This document shows, in pieces, positions 16,485 through 25,033 of a stretch of DNA of 40,821 bases. Under the pieces are notes generated by a model. It worked only from the letters and a program-made list of their open reading frames with translations. It was not told where the DNA came from and did no database searches. Both the position numbers and the translations under genes were made by a program. The DNA is from Sedimentisphaerales bacterium (GTDB lineage Bacteria; Planctomycetota; Phycisphaerae; Sedimentisphaerales; Anaerobacaceae): the NCBI GenBank assembly GCA_030603595.1, contig JAUVXL010000008.1:1-40821 (forward strand), given 5' to 3'. Every line of letters begins with the position of its first letter. Positions within the stretch are counted from its first letter, which is position 1.

Positions 16485-18263
16485 TCAACCAACCGCCGAA
16501 CCCTGCAACTGTTTCATCTGTTCTTCGATAGTCTTTCTAATCTGCGTGATCTTACTAATCTCCTTCTCCGGAATATACTTCGCCCTGGCGATCTCTTCGC
16601 GCACACTCAGCTTAAATAGCTCCGACGTATCGACACCCGCCCCAATCGCCGCAAGCGACTGCTTATGGAAGTGCAGAACCATCTTGAGCATCTCGTACTG
16701 CTTTTGCATCGACGTATAAGTATCGATTTTGTGAAACGCATTCTGGTGCAGGAAGTCTTCCCGGATAGACCGCGACGTCTCCAGGGCAAGCCGGTCCTCC
16801 GGCGAAAGCGCCTCGGCCCCAACCAGCCGAACAATCTCAATCAACTCAGCCTCCTGCTCCAACAACCCCATAGCCTCAACAGTCATCCGCTCCATCTCGT
16901 CGCCCTGCTCTTTATCCTCAAAACACCCCTTCAAATACTGCTTATAAAAGCTGTATGAAGTTAACCAATCTATCGCCGGGAAGTGGCGTTGGTAGGCTAG
17001 TTCTCCTTTTAGTGACCAGAAGACTTTTACTACGTGTAGGGTGGCTTGTACTACTGAGTCTGAGAGGTCTCCGCCTGGCGGGCTTACGGCTCCGATTATT
17101 GAGAGGGCGCCTTCTCGTTCGGGGGCGCCTGTGCATTCTACTCTGCCTGCTCTTTCGTAGAATGCTGCGATTCTGGCGGCTAAATATGCGGGATAGCCTT
17201 CCTCTGCGGGCATTTCTTCAAGTCTTGTGGAGATTTCTCTCATTGCCTCGGCCCACCGGCTGGTGCTGTCGGCCATCAGTGCGACTGTGTAGCCCATATC
17301 TCGGAAGTATTCGGCTAATGTAATTCCGGTATAGACGGAGGCCTCTCTGGCTGCTACGGGCATATTTGAGGTATTGGCGATGAGGACGGACCGCATCATC
17401 AATGGCTCGCCGGAACGGGGGTCCTTTAGTTCGGGGAATTCCGTGAGGACGTCGGTCATTTCGTTTCCTCGCTCGCCGCATCCGACGTACACTACGACGT
17501 CTGCATCGACCCATTTTGCCAACTGGTGCTGAACGACGGTTTTCCCGGTTCCGAACGGGCCGGGCACGCATGCTGTTCCGCCCTTTGTGATTGGGAAGAA
17601 TGTATCGATGACTCGCTGGCCTGTTACGAGGACTTCGTTGGGTGCGAGGCGTTTTTTGAGGTCGCGGGCGTTTCGGACGGGCCATTTCTGCATCATCCGG
17701 AGGGGGGTTTCGGCACCATCCTCGGCGATGCATAGGGCGACGGTATCGGTGACGGTGAAGTCGCCTTCGGCTATTTTTTTAATGGTTCCTGCGACTCCGG
17801 GGGGGACCATAATCTTGTGGAGCAGGAGAGTGGTCTCCCGGACCTCGCCTATGATATCTCCGGGTGCGACTTTTTGGCCATCGCCGACGGTGGGCTTGAA
17901 GTGCCACTTTTTTTCTCTGTTAAGTCCAGGCATCGCACTACCGCGGCTCATAAAAGCGCCTTCAGCCTCTACGAGCAAGTTCAACGGCCTTTGGATGCCG
18001 TCGTAGATGCTCTCTATCAGGCCGGGGCCTAATTCGACGCTCAGGGGGACCTCGGTGTCGATAACCGGCTCGCCGGGACCCATGCCGGTAGTCTCCTCGT
18101 ACACCTGGATCGAGGCGTTATCGCCTCGCAATTCGACGATCTCGCCGATCAGGTTCATTTCGCCCACTCGCACGACGTCATACATTCGAGCGCCTGTCAT
18201 GCCGTCGGCAACGACGACGGGGCCTGCTACTTTTACGATTTTTCCTTGCTTGCCTTCACTCAT
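16485..18263 (-). CDS. ntpA: V-type ATP synthase subunit A (catalytic)
   Basis: Subunit A carries the catalytic ATP site. At 592 residues it has the normal length and includes the ~90-residue non-homologous insert that separates V/A-type A from F-type beta. The P-loop is GPFGTGKT (about 235-242), with GCGERGNEMTDVL (261-273) carrying the catalytic Glu, SNMPVAAREASVYTGITLAEYFRDMGY, and SRWAEAMREIS. AGAAGG precedes the ATG. Third-codon-position composition changes abruptly near nucleotide 16955 (about residue 436): upstream codons end mostly in A/C and downstream ones mostly in G/T, while the protein reads through without disturbance. Confidence 0.98.
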   Translation of the reverse strand: MSEGKQGKIVKVAGPVVVADGMTGARMYDVVRVGEMNLIGEIVELRGDNASIQVYEETTGMGPGEPVIDTEVPLSVELGPGLIESIYDGIQRPLNLLVEAEGAFMSRGSAMPGLNREKKWHFKPTVGDGQKVAPGDIIGEVRETTLLLHKIMVPPGVAGTIKKIAEGDFTVTDTVALCIAEDGAETPLRMMQKWPVRNARDLKKRLAPNEVLVTGQRVIDTFFPITKGGTACVPGPFGTGKTVVQHQLAKWVDADVVVYVGCGERGNEMTDVLTEFPELKDPRSGEPLMMRSVLIANTSNMPVAAREASVYTGITLAEYFRDMGYTVALMADSTSRWAEAMREISTRLEEMPAEEGYPAYLAARIAAFYERAGRVECTGAPEREGALSIIGAVSPPGGDLSDSVVQATLHVVKVFWSLKGELAYQRHFPAIDWLTSYSFYKQYLKGCFEDKEQGDEMERMTVEAMGLLEQEAELIEIVRLVGAEALSPEDRLALETSRSIREDFLHQNAFHKIDTYTSMQKQYEMLKMVLHFHKQSLAAIGAGVDTSELFKLSVREEIARAKYIPEKEISKITQIRKTIEEQMKQLQGSAVG

Positions 18264-18283
18264 TATTGAAACCTTCTTATTTA

Positions 18284-18440
18284 AGCCACAGAGGCCACAG
18301 AGATCACAGAGATTTTACTTGGTACTCAAAGCGACCGATTCTATTTTTTGACACGGATTAACACAGATTAACACTGTACTTTAGTTCTTAATTTTTGCCA
18401 CTAAGGAGTATTAAGTGACTAAAGTGCCTAAAGTTTATAG
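18284..18440. repeat. Repeats filling the ntpF-ntpA junction
   Basis: Three units occur in a row: a (C)CACAGAG-type tract (18284-18318), a CACGGATTAACACAGATTAAC-type tract (about 18347-18376) and a family F copy (18392-18438), which is the inverted partner of the one at 16393-16472. No gene is present. Confidence 0.7.
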
Positions 18441-18454
18441 CGGCTTGTGATTCC

Positions 18455-18778
18455 TTAGTTGTCTTGCATTATGTTTATTCCTGTCGCCATTCTGAGTACT
18501 TCTCCGAGGGCTTGTGTTGCGAAGCCTTCTGATTCTGTTGTGAACGGGACTACTACTATGCATGGTGTGGGCGACTGCTGGTAGTCTGCGAATACCTCGT
18601 CCACTGCCGAGGCGATATTCTCAGCTACTACGACGAGGGCATAGCCCTGGTCGGCGACCTGCTTTGCGGATTCGGCCATCTGCTCGGGGGTCTCGCCGAC
18701 TGCGAAGGTATCGACTCCGAGGGCCGAGAACGGCATTACAAAATCAGCGTTGCCTATTATTGCTACTTTGCCTTGCAT
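18455..18778 (-). CDS. ntpF: V-type ATP synthase subunit F
   Basis: Subunit F is a small stalk protein bound to D. From ATG 18778 the product is 107 residues, close to the usual ~100. It has the expected Rossmann-like start KVAIIGNADFVMPFSALGVD and a central ALVVVAENIASAVDE strand-helix, then PCIVVVPF. A frame reaching back to 18892 only reads through repeat DNA and is rejected. No Shine-Dalgarno sequence is visible: a family D repeat runs up to the start codon. Confidence 0.93.
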   Translation of the reverse strand: MQGKVAIIGNADFVMPFSALGVDTFAVGETPEQMAESAKQVADQGYALVVVAENIASAVDEVFADYQQSPTPCIVVVPFTTESEGFATQALGEVLRMATGINIMQDN

Positions 18779-18781
18779 AAT

Positions 18782-19043
18782 TCGTACTTCGTATATCGTA
18801 TGTAGTATGTCGTATTGCGTTAGGGCTATCCCCAGGCTTCGCCCTTCGACTTCGCTCAGGACAATCTTGAGGCTGCCACCCGGTCGCAGCATTTGTGGTG
18901 TAACTCGCCTTCGGCGAGGCTATGTTCAGTAGATTCCTCGACTGCGCTGCGCTCGGAATGACGGTTTGGTTTCATTGTTATAAGGCCCCCCCCCCCAATA
19001 AATTGGGGGGCTAAATATGGATTCCTGCTTTCGCAGGAATGAC
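18782..19043. repeat. Cluster of at least five dispersed repeats between ntpC and ntpF
   Basis: From left to right: family D words (18782-18820); a family B unit (18825-18887, ATCCCC ... GAGGCTGCCACCCGG); a unit with GCCTTCGGCGAGGC and CTGCGCTGCGCTCGGAATGAC (18903-18962); a run of eleven C and a hairpin CCCCCCAAT-AA-ATTGGGGGG (18986-19010); and a family C unit, ATTCCTGC-TTTC-GCAGGAAT followed by GAC (19020-19043). No gene is supported in 18779-19089, and short frames here are repeat-derived. Confidence 0.8.
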
Positions 19044-19089
19044 AAGGTGTCAATTACCGTATCAGAGAGTAATATAATCAGTTTTCTGT

Positions 19090-20121
19090 TCACGAGATTC
19101 TGTCCAGGATTAGTTTTGTGTCGAGGGAGTTTTTCTTTGCCGTTAGTATCAATCTTACTGTTCTTATTTCGATTTCTTTTCTCAGGAGGTATGCGATTAT
19201 CGGCTGGGGGCCGGCTGTTATTTGTACTGTTGATTTTAGGAATCCGGCTAAATGCTCTTCGCACTGTTGCTCGAGCTTTAGGAAAGATTTGTTCGACGCC
19301 AAGTAGGCCGCTCCAGCCTCGACGATTCGCTGATACGGGCTTACAAAGAACAGTGGCGCCAGTGCCTCATAGCCGAGGTCGAGGGCGTGTCGGAATCGCT
19401 CTGTCTCGACGAATCCGCCTTCGAGGAATACTTTGCGGTCCTCGGATTCTGTGAGCTTTAGGCGGAACATGGTTCGGATATTCGTCAGATCGATCTGCAT
19501 TCTGAAGAGGCCGGTTAGAAAGGCGCTATTGAGATCCCGGGCGGTGGCGAGATTGTGGGCGGCTTGGGCTGCATCGATTGCGTAGTCTATCTGTCGGACG
19601 TCTTTCTTCTGATAGTATGCCAGGACGGCGTCGTCGATGGCCTGCTGCATGTAAGGCGGAAAGAGCTGGTAATTCTCGGCCTCGAACACTTCTTCGAAGA
19701 TGTCCGGGGAAACGGCGCCTTGATCGCTGTAGTCCCTTCCTATCGGCTTATCTGTGAGGGTTCTTCGCAGTGCGAGGCGTAGATTTGCATAGTCGTCGCG
19801 CGCCTTGAAGAGGCCCACAATTGGTTCATCGAGCATCATTGCTGCGAAGAATTCTCTGACGTCGGTCCTTTTTTGATGCAGAGTGTGCTCTACTTCGGTG
19901 AAGTTCTTGGGGCCTGGGAGGGCATATTCTGTGCCGCTGAGGAGGTCGGCGGCCTGGTCGAAGGTCTCTGAATTTGCCATATCGAGCAAGACCGCGCGGC
20001 TTAGCATCGCCATCTCAAGTGCTCGGACCTCGGCGGTTGCGAAGGCATATCGCCAATCCTCGGTGCCGATGTCCGGGTAGGTGAAGTAGTCTGTAATTGT
20101 TTGTTGTGCAGTTTGCGTCAT
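19090..20121 (-). CDS. ntpC: V-type ATP synthase subunit C
   Basis: Subunit C (V-type d homologue) caps the c-ring and receives the central stalk. The product is 343 residues from ATG 20121, near the usual ~330, and nearly all helical. Typical text includes VRALEMAMLSRAVLLDMA, VREFFAAMMLDEPIVGLFKARDDYANLRLALR (in two parts), IDLTNIRTMFRLKL and a C-terminal LLRKEIEIRTVRLILTAKKN. It could be extended 15 codons to 20166, but that extension is repeat-derived. The first ~16 codons are duplicated upstream at 20257 (see the separate entry). Its own ribosome-binding site is weak. Confidence 0.94.
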   Translation of the reverse strand: MTQTAQQTITDYFTYPDIGTEDWRYAFATAEVRALEMAMLSRAVLLDMANSETFDQAADLLSGTEYALPGPKNFTEVEHTLHQKRTDVREFFAAMMLDEPIVGLFKARDDYANLRLALRRTLTDKPIGRDYSDQGAVSPDIFEEVFEAENYQLFPPYMQQAIDDAVLAYYQKKDVRQIDYAIDAAQAAHNLATARDLNSAFLTGLFRMQIDLTNIRTMFRLKLTESEDRKVFLEGGFVETERFRHALDLGYEALAPLFFVSPYQRIVEAGAAYLASNKSFLKLEQQCEEHLAGFLKSTVQITAGPQPIIAYLLRKEIEIRTVRLILTAKKNSLDTKLILDRIS

Positions 20122-20137
20122 TACTATTCCGTGGGTA

Positions 20138-20257
20138 TCACTGATTCGCCCGGCAGATGCGGCCATGAGCCATCCCCAAGCCCTGCGGGCTTGAGGCTGC
20201 CACCCATACTGGGTAGATGAAGTAGTCTGTTATTGCTTGTTGTGCAGCTTGCGCCAT
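20138..20257 (-). pseudogene. Duplicated 5' end of ntpC, cut off by a dispersed repeat
   Basis: From ATG 20257 the frame encodes MAQAAQQAITDYFIYPV, then repeat-derived residues, and stops at 20138. The intact gene begins MTQTAQQTITDYFTYPD at 20121. The first 48 bases differ at only about six positions, then similarity ends where a family B repeat begins. The upstream copy lies where ntpC would be expected to start, soon after ntpE. Confidence 0.85.
20169..20205. repeat. Dispersed repeat family B copy inside the ntpC leader
   Basis: CCATCCC, then the perfect hairpin CAAGCCC-TGC-GGGCTTG, then AGGCTGCCACCC. The same frame with different hairpins occurs at 18825-18887, 20919-20949, 30434-30471 and 32851-32910. 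Confidence 0.85.
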
Positions 20258-20288
20258 TTAGTCTCGCAGCAAATGGAGTTTTTGCGAA

Positions 20289-20879
20289 TTAGCCAAAGAT
20301 TTCCGCTGCTAATTTTATTTCGAGGTCTTTTCCGGCCTGGTCGAGGAGTACGTCTATGGAGACATTTGTTTTAATCTTGCCTCGCTTTAGAATGAATCCT
20401 CCTTTGATATCCTGGTTTTCTCCAGCCAATCTGAGATTTCCCTGAAAGCCGGGGCCCAGTTTGCGATTGACCTCTTTCATAAACTCCAGGTCAATTCTGG
20501 TTTCGTTTTTATCGACTACGACCTCTTCATCGCCCGTCTCAACGGCCTCGAGCATTAGTCTTGTCATTAGCTTGCGGTATTCTTCGTCGGGGAGGTTTTG
20601 GATTTGGCCTCGTGCGTTGTCAAAGACTTGATCGAGTATCTTGCGTTTCTCCGCGAGGTACTCTTTTGCGATTTCCATTCTCCCGCCAGCCAAGATATGC
20701 GATTTTTCGTCCTGTGCGGCTTCTTTCGCGATGGCAACGGTCTGCTCTTTGTATTCGGCGAGCCCGGCGTCGTGGTTGGCCTGCTCGGAGTCGAGTTTTT
20801 CTTTTGCCTGGTCGGCTGTCTTCTTTGCCTGCGCATTGGCATCGGATAGTATTTTGTCTATTACCTGTTCAGCTTCCAT
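20289..20879 (-). CDS. ntpE: V-type ATP synthase subunit E
   Basis: Subunit E forms the peripheral stalk with the G-type coil protein. The 196-residue product has a long N-terminal coiled coil rich in Lys/Glu/Ala (residues 1-90) and a globular C-terminal half with EEVVVDKNET and the closing DIKGGFILKRGKIKTNVSID and LLDQ text. The Gly-Gly-(F/L)-(I/V)-L strand is typical of E subunits. It overlaps nothing. The 90 bases before its start are repeat DNA (families D and B), and only a weak GAGA lies at a suitable distance. Confidence 0.94.
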   Translation of the reverse strand: MEAEQVIDKILSDANAQAKKTADQAKEKLDSEQANHDAGLAEYKEQTVAIAKEAAQDEKSHILAGGRMEIAKEYLAEKRKILDQVFDNARGQIQNLPDEEYRKLMTRLMLEAVETGDEEVVVDKNETRIDLEFMKEVNRKLGPGFQGNLRLAGENQDIKGGFILKRGKIKTNVSIDVLLDQAGKDLEIKLAAEIFG

Positions 20880-20882
20880 GGT

Positions 20883-20949
20883 TTCGTATCTCGCGAAGCG
20901 TATTGCGTATTTCGTTAAGCCATCCCCCCCTTGGGGGAGGCTGCCACCC
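20883..20949. repeat. Repeats in the ntpK-ntpE junction (families D and B)
   Basis: Family D words (GTATCTCGCGAAGCG, GTATTGCGTATTTCG) run to within a few bases of the ntpE start codon. Next to them is a family B unit, CCATCCCCCCCTTGGGGGAGG followed by CTGCCACCC. Confidence 0.75.
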
Positions 20950-20969
20950 TGTTGATATCTTGTTGCTTA

Positions 20970-21500
<531 letters not shown>

Positions 21501-21507
21501 CTAACAA

Positions 21508-23481
21508 TTAGTGTTCGACTTTACCGATATAAATGTGTTTATACTGTTTGCTTAGCGGCTCGAATGCCCTTCCGCCGCCAGCGAGGAACTTCGGGAAGAA
21601 CTCGACATACTGCAATCTCAAGGTATGCACGAAAGCGCTGAGTCCCGAGAGGACAAGGTTGAATCCGTGGCCTCCGACGAGGATTGCGATCGTCAATACG
21701 AAGCCTATTCCGTAGGGGATATCCGCGGCTATTGTGGCTATTACGTTAACGGCCATGGCGAGTCCCGCGGTTACCATTCCGAGCGCCATGAGTCGCAGAT
21801 AGCTTAGGACATCTCCCATATAGAATATTGCGCTGAAGAGGTTATATGCTCCCATACCAAGGCGACCTCCCCATCCTCCCTCTCGATGGCTAAACAGGAG
21901 GATCATTGCGGCTGGGAGCAATGCGAGCTTTCCGAAGATGCCTGCGATATGGGCGTAATTTCCTCCCTGCATTGCTGCGTATGCGACAATTGAATTTAGC
22001 ATGACGAGCCATGCCAACTGGTCTATTATCGCTGCGACGTAGTCCTTCTGCTTTAGATTGTGTCCGAATGCTATGGCCAGGCCGACCATTATCTGGAAGT
22101 ATCCGAGTGCCAATGAGAGGTAGAAGAAGTGCATTGGCTTTTCGAGGGGATCGAACCACATCACGCCGTTTCGCAGGACGGCAAACTGGGAAGGCAAATA
22201 TTCGTGAGCGTTTCCGAACCAGCCGCCTGTTAAGGCCCCGGCGACAACCGTGAGGACCGAGCATATACCGAGCATCCACATGAGTTTGGTGTCGCCCTGC
22301 ATCTTTTTTATGAAGAGTGCAATGAGGGCTATCATAACAAGGCCGTAGCCGGCGTCGGTCAGACAGAGGGCGAAGAAGAGGGCGAAGAACGGCGCGAGAA
22401 ATGCCGTCGGGTCAACTTCAAAATGCTGGGGCATGCCATAGAGACGGGTAACCACCTCGAAGGGCTTGATAAAACTCTTGTTTTCTATTTCGACGGGGAC
22501 CTGATCGTCTTGGGTAGGCTCGATGCCTGCGAGGTTCGATGCGCCGAAGTCGGCGACTATTTTTTCGAGCCTGGCATAATCTTTTTTCCTGACCCAACCT
22601 TCGAGAAGGACTGTTTTCTCTGTTGCCGGGGCTGCATCTCTGGCCTGCTCTCTTGTTAGGAGGTTGTTATAATGGTCGAAGAGAATTTTCAAGTTCAGGA
22701 ACTGATCGCTTAGTGCTGCGGCCTCGGCATCCTTCTCGGCCAATTGCTTGTGGGCGACAGCCAATTCCGCCCTTTGTTCTGTAATTATTACTTCGACTTT
22801 TCCGTTCATGCCCTCGAAGCTCACTGCGTCGAACTCGGCCGAGCGAAGGGCCTTGCTGACCTCGTCGGCAACCTCGTTGAGGCTCACGACAAGGCAGGCG
22901 TACTTGCTGCCCATCGAGCCAACCGTTTGGAGGGCTCCGCCAAGGGCGCCTATCTTTTCGAGCGTCTCTGCGAAATGCTGAATCGGTATGAGTCCTGTGC
23001 GGCAGGAGACGCAGTTGAGTTTGCCCATCTCTTCTACGGGGGTCTCGAGTTTCACCCAGGGCCCGAAGGTCTCGATAATCGCTTCGAGCCTTTCGATTTC
23101 TGCCTTGATCTTCTCGGTCGCATTCTCAATCGATTCGCAACGATCGACAACTTCGAGAATGTTCTTGTTTGAGACCGTCTCTTGATATTCCGGTTCGTTT
23201 ATGACTGCCTTTGGGGTCAGGGCGGCGGCAATACCTTTCGGGGCGGGGGCGTAGGTCTTGAGAAAGGCAATACTCTTTTCGAGGCGAGTTAGAAGCAGGT
23301 CGATGTCTTTGGGCCTTGGCGGGGCAGTCTCGATATCTCCCAACTCTTTGGTCACTGCGGCCTCTTCGGCGTTTAGTATCTGGCAAATGCCGGCGTGCTG
23401 GAGTGCTTCGAGAAGGTCCGAGGCTTGCGAGTGATGAGTCGCGATAATTATTTTCGCCATTTGGGCGATGGCCATAATCAA
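21508..23481 (-). CDS. ntpI: V-type ATP synthase subunit I
   Basis: Subunit I (a-subunit homologue) supplies the ion half-channels against the K ring. The 657-residue product has a cytoplasmic N-terminal half with coiled coils (TEKIKAEIERLEAII, AVAHKQLAEKDAEAAALSDQ) and a C-terminal half with about seven to eight membrane helices starting at FLAPFFALFFALCLTDAGYG. The essential Arg is seen in GDVLSYLRLMALG. The ATGA overlap with the upstream G-type gene shows coupling. The + strand over this gene is T/G-rich. Confidence 0.97.
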   Translation of the reverse strand: MIMAIAQMAKIIIATHHSQASDLLEALQHAGICQILNAEEAAVTKELGDIETAPPRPKDIDLLLTRLEKSIAFLKTYAPAPKGIAAALTPKAVINEPEYQETVSNKNILEVVDRCESIENATEKIKAEIERLEAIIETFGPWVKLETPVEEMGKLNCVSCRTGLIPIQHFAETLEKIGALGGALQTVGSMGSKYACLVVSLNEVADEVSKALRSAEFDAVSFEGMNGKVEVIITEQRAELAVAHKQLAEKDAEAAALSDQFLNLKILFDHYNNLLTREQARDAAPATEKTVLLEGWVRKKDYARLEKIVADFGASNLAGIEPTQDDQVPVEIENKSFIKPFEVVTRLYGMPQHFEVDPTAFLAPFFALFFALCLTDAGYGLVMIALIALFIKKMQGDTKLMWMLGICSVLTVVAGALTGGWFGNAHEYLPSQFAVLRNGVMWFDPLEKPMHFFYLSLALGYFQIMVGLAIAFGHNLKQKDYVAAIIDQLAWLVMLNSIVAYAAMQGGNYAHIAGIFGKLALLPAAMILLFSHREGGWGGRLGMGAYNLFSAIFYMGDVLSYLRLMALGMVTAGLAMAVNVIATIAADIPYGIGFVLTIAILVGGHGFNLVLSGLSAFVHTLRLQYVEFFPKFLAGGGRAFEPLSKQYKHIYIGKVEH

Positions 23482-23783
23482 CCCTTCAGGTAGGCTACTA
23501 CTTTCTCAACGGCGGCGGCCATCTTGGTCTTTGTCTGGTCTTGGAGTTGCTGTTTCTGACCCTGCGAATCCGCTTTAAGCTTTGCGACCTCCGCCTGGCC
23601 TTGCGACCTTGCCTTTGCGACGGCGGAATCGACGGCTTTTCTTCTCTCCTGCTCGGCTGCGGCCATCGCCTCCCGGCGCTTTTGCCGGCCTTGTTCGGCT
23701 TGGTTTATAGTATCGGCCTTTGCCTTGTCGATAATCTCCTGGGCCTCGGCCTCGGCCTGCTTTATCTTCTTTATCAGTTCCAT
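23478..23783 (-). CDS. V-type ATP synthase subunit G/H-like stalk coil
   Basis: First gene of the ATPase operon. The ~101-residue product is one long Lys/Glu/Ala/Gln-rich coiled coil (MELIKKIKQAEAEAQEIIDK at the start) and would pair with subunit E as the peripheral stalk. ATG 23783 is chosen because GAGG lies seven to ten bases upstream; a GTG two codons earlier is also in frame. It overlaps ntpI by four bases. Names vary between systems (atpG in Thermus, ntpF or ahaH elsewhere), so no symbol is given. The 108 bases to mdh show no convincing promoter or terminator. Confidence 0.9.
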   Translation of the reverse strand: MELIKKIKQAEAEAQEIIDKAKADTINQAEQGRQKRREAMAAAEQERRKAVDSAVAKARSQGQAEVAKLKADSQGQKQQLQDQTKTKMAAAVEKVVAYLKG

Positions 23784-23891
23784 TGCCACCTCGTACTACG
23801 GGTCTAACTTCACCTGTATAAAAGACGTTGAAGTTACAGTATCATGCCGCTGATGACAACAAAATAGCTGCGAGAATTGTGTTTTTCTTGG

Positions 23892-24824
23892 TCAGAGAAG
23901 TTTATCCACCTTAACAGCAAGCTGTTTGACGTGGTCCAGGGACTCGGCGAAGGCGTCGCGTTCGGAATCGTTTAATGCCAATTTGATGACCTTCTCGACG
24001 CCGTTTTCGCCGAGAATCGCAGGCACGCCGACGAAATGGCTGGCTGCGTCGTATTCGGCATCGCAATAGGCACAGCATGAAATGAGTGTTTTCTTGTCTT
24101 TCAATATCGCCTCGGCCATTTTGACGGCGCCTGCAGCGGGTGCGTAGTATGCGCTGTATCCGAGTAGATTTACGATTTCTATGCCGCCTTTTCGGGTTCG
24201 CTCGATTATTTCGGCGATTTTATCGGGCGAGAGGAGTTCTGTGACCGGAATTCCGCCTACGCATGTAAAGCGGGGGAGTGGGACCATGTCGTCTCCGTGT
24301 CCGCCCATCAGGACGCATTTAATTTCATCGGCGCCGACGCCGAACTCGCAGGCGAGGAAGTAGCTGAACCTTGCGGAGTCGAGCGCGCCGGCCATGCCCA
24401 TTACTTTGTTGGGGTCGAAGCCGGTTACTTTCGCGGCGGTATGGACCATCGCATCGAGCGGATTGCAGACTACAATTACGATGCTGTGGGGCGAGTGCTT
24501 GGCCGTTTGCTCGCTGACACTCTTGACGATTTCGACGTTTTTGGCGAGCAGGTCGTCTCGGCTCATACCGGGCTTGCGGGGGAAACCGCTGGTTATGATC
24601 ACGATGTCGCTGTCGGCGGTCTGCCGCCAGTCGCAGGTGCCGGTTATGCCAGGACTCGAAAGCTGGATCGGGCTTGCCTGGGCGATATCGAGGGCCTTGC
24701 CGGCAGCGAGGCCTTCGACGATGTCGATGAGGACGATGTCGCCGAGGCCTTTTGTTGCTGCAATGTGGGCGGTTGTGGCGCCGACGTTGCCTGCGCCGAC
24801 TACTGTTATCTTGTTCTTTGCCAT
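23892..24824 (-). CDS. mdh: Malate dehydrogenase (NAD, LDH-like type)
   Basis: Interconverts malate and oxaloacetate in the cytoplasm. The 310-residue product has the dinucleotide motif GAGNVG (10-15), the Asp that favours NAD (IDI, about 34), the substrate loop FPRKPGMSRDDL with Arg83 and Arg89 (Arg at the specificity position favours malate over lactate), CNPLDAM (120-126), LDSARF (148-153) and the catalytic His176 in GGHGDD. The start is supported by GAGG eight bases upstream. It lies directly upstream of the ATPase operon on the same strand and might share transcripts with it; no functional coupling is implied. Confidence 0.97.
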   Translation of the reverse strand: MAKNKITVVGAGNVGATTAHIAATKGLGDIVLIDIVEGLAAGKALDIAQASPIQLSSPGITGTCDWRQTADSDIVIITSGFPRKPGMSRDDLLAKNVEIVKSVSEQTAKHSPHSIVIVVCNPLDAMVHTAAKVTGFDPNKVMGMAGALDSARFSYFLACEFGVGADEIKCVLMGGHGDDMVPLPRFTCVGGIPVTELLSPDKIAEIIERTRKGGIEIVNLLGYSAYYAPAAGAVKMAEAILKDKKTLISCCAYCDAEYDAASHFVGVPAILGENGVEKVIKLALNDSERDAFAESLDHVKQLAVKVDKLL

Positions 24825-24905
24825 GCTGCTTGCCTCATTAGCTCAAATTGGACGAATATCTTCTTCGACAGTAATTCCGACTGAAGCATTACAATTATTA
24901 AAAGG

Positions 24906-24993
24906 AACCCGCCAATAAATTGGAGGGCTAAATAGTTCGCCTGTGGGGGTGGGTGATTAGTCGGTTCCTATCTGGTCGCTTACGCTCGCGGCT
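24906..24993. repeat. Repeat pieces upstream of mdh
   Basis: CCGCCAATAAATTGGAGGGCT (24909-24929) is a degenerate copy of the poly-C hairpin unit at 18986-19016, including the trailing CTAAATA. GGTCGCTTACGCTCGCGGCT (about 24974-24993) recurs after the family B copy at 32851-32910. Confidence 0.6.
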
Positions 24994-25033
24994 TGTTAGT
25001 TTGCAGTCGGTCTGAGTTGTTTATCCTGGAGTA

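Noticed and set aside
18926-19454. Several overlapping short frames on both strands
   Set aside because: They translate dispersed repeats (CESRNP-, FRRNDK- and RAQRS-like peptides) and extend into ntpC antisense.
23815-23845. Inverted repeat AACTTCA ... TGAAGTT between mdh and the ATPase operon, as terminator or operator
   Set aside because: The stem is weak and AT-rich, the loop is long and there is no T-run; not enough to call.
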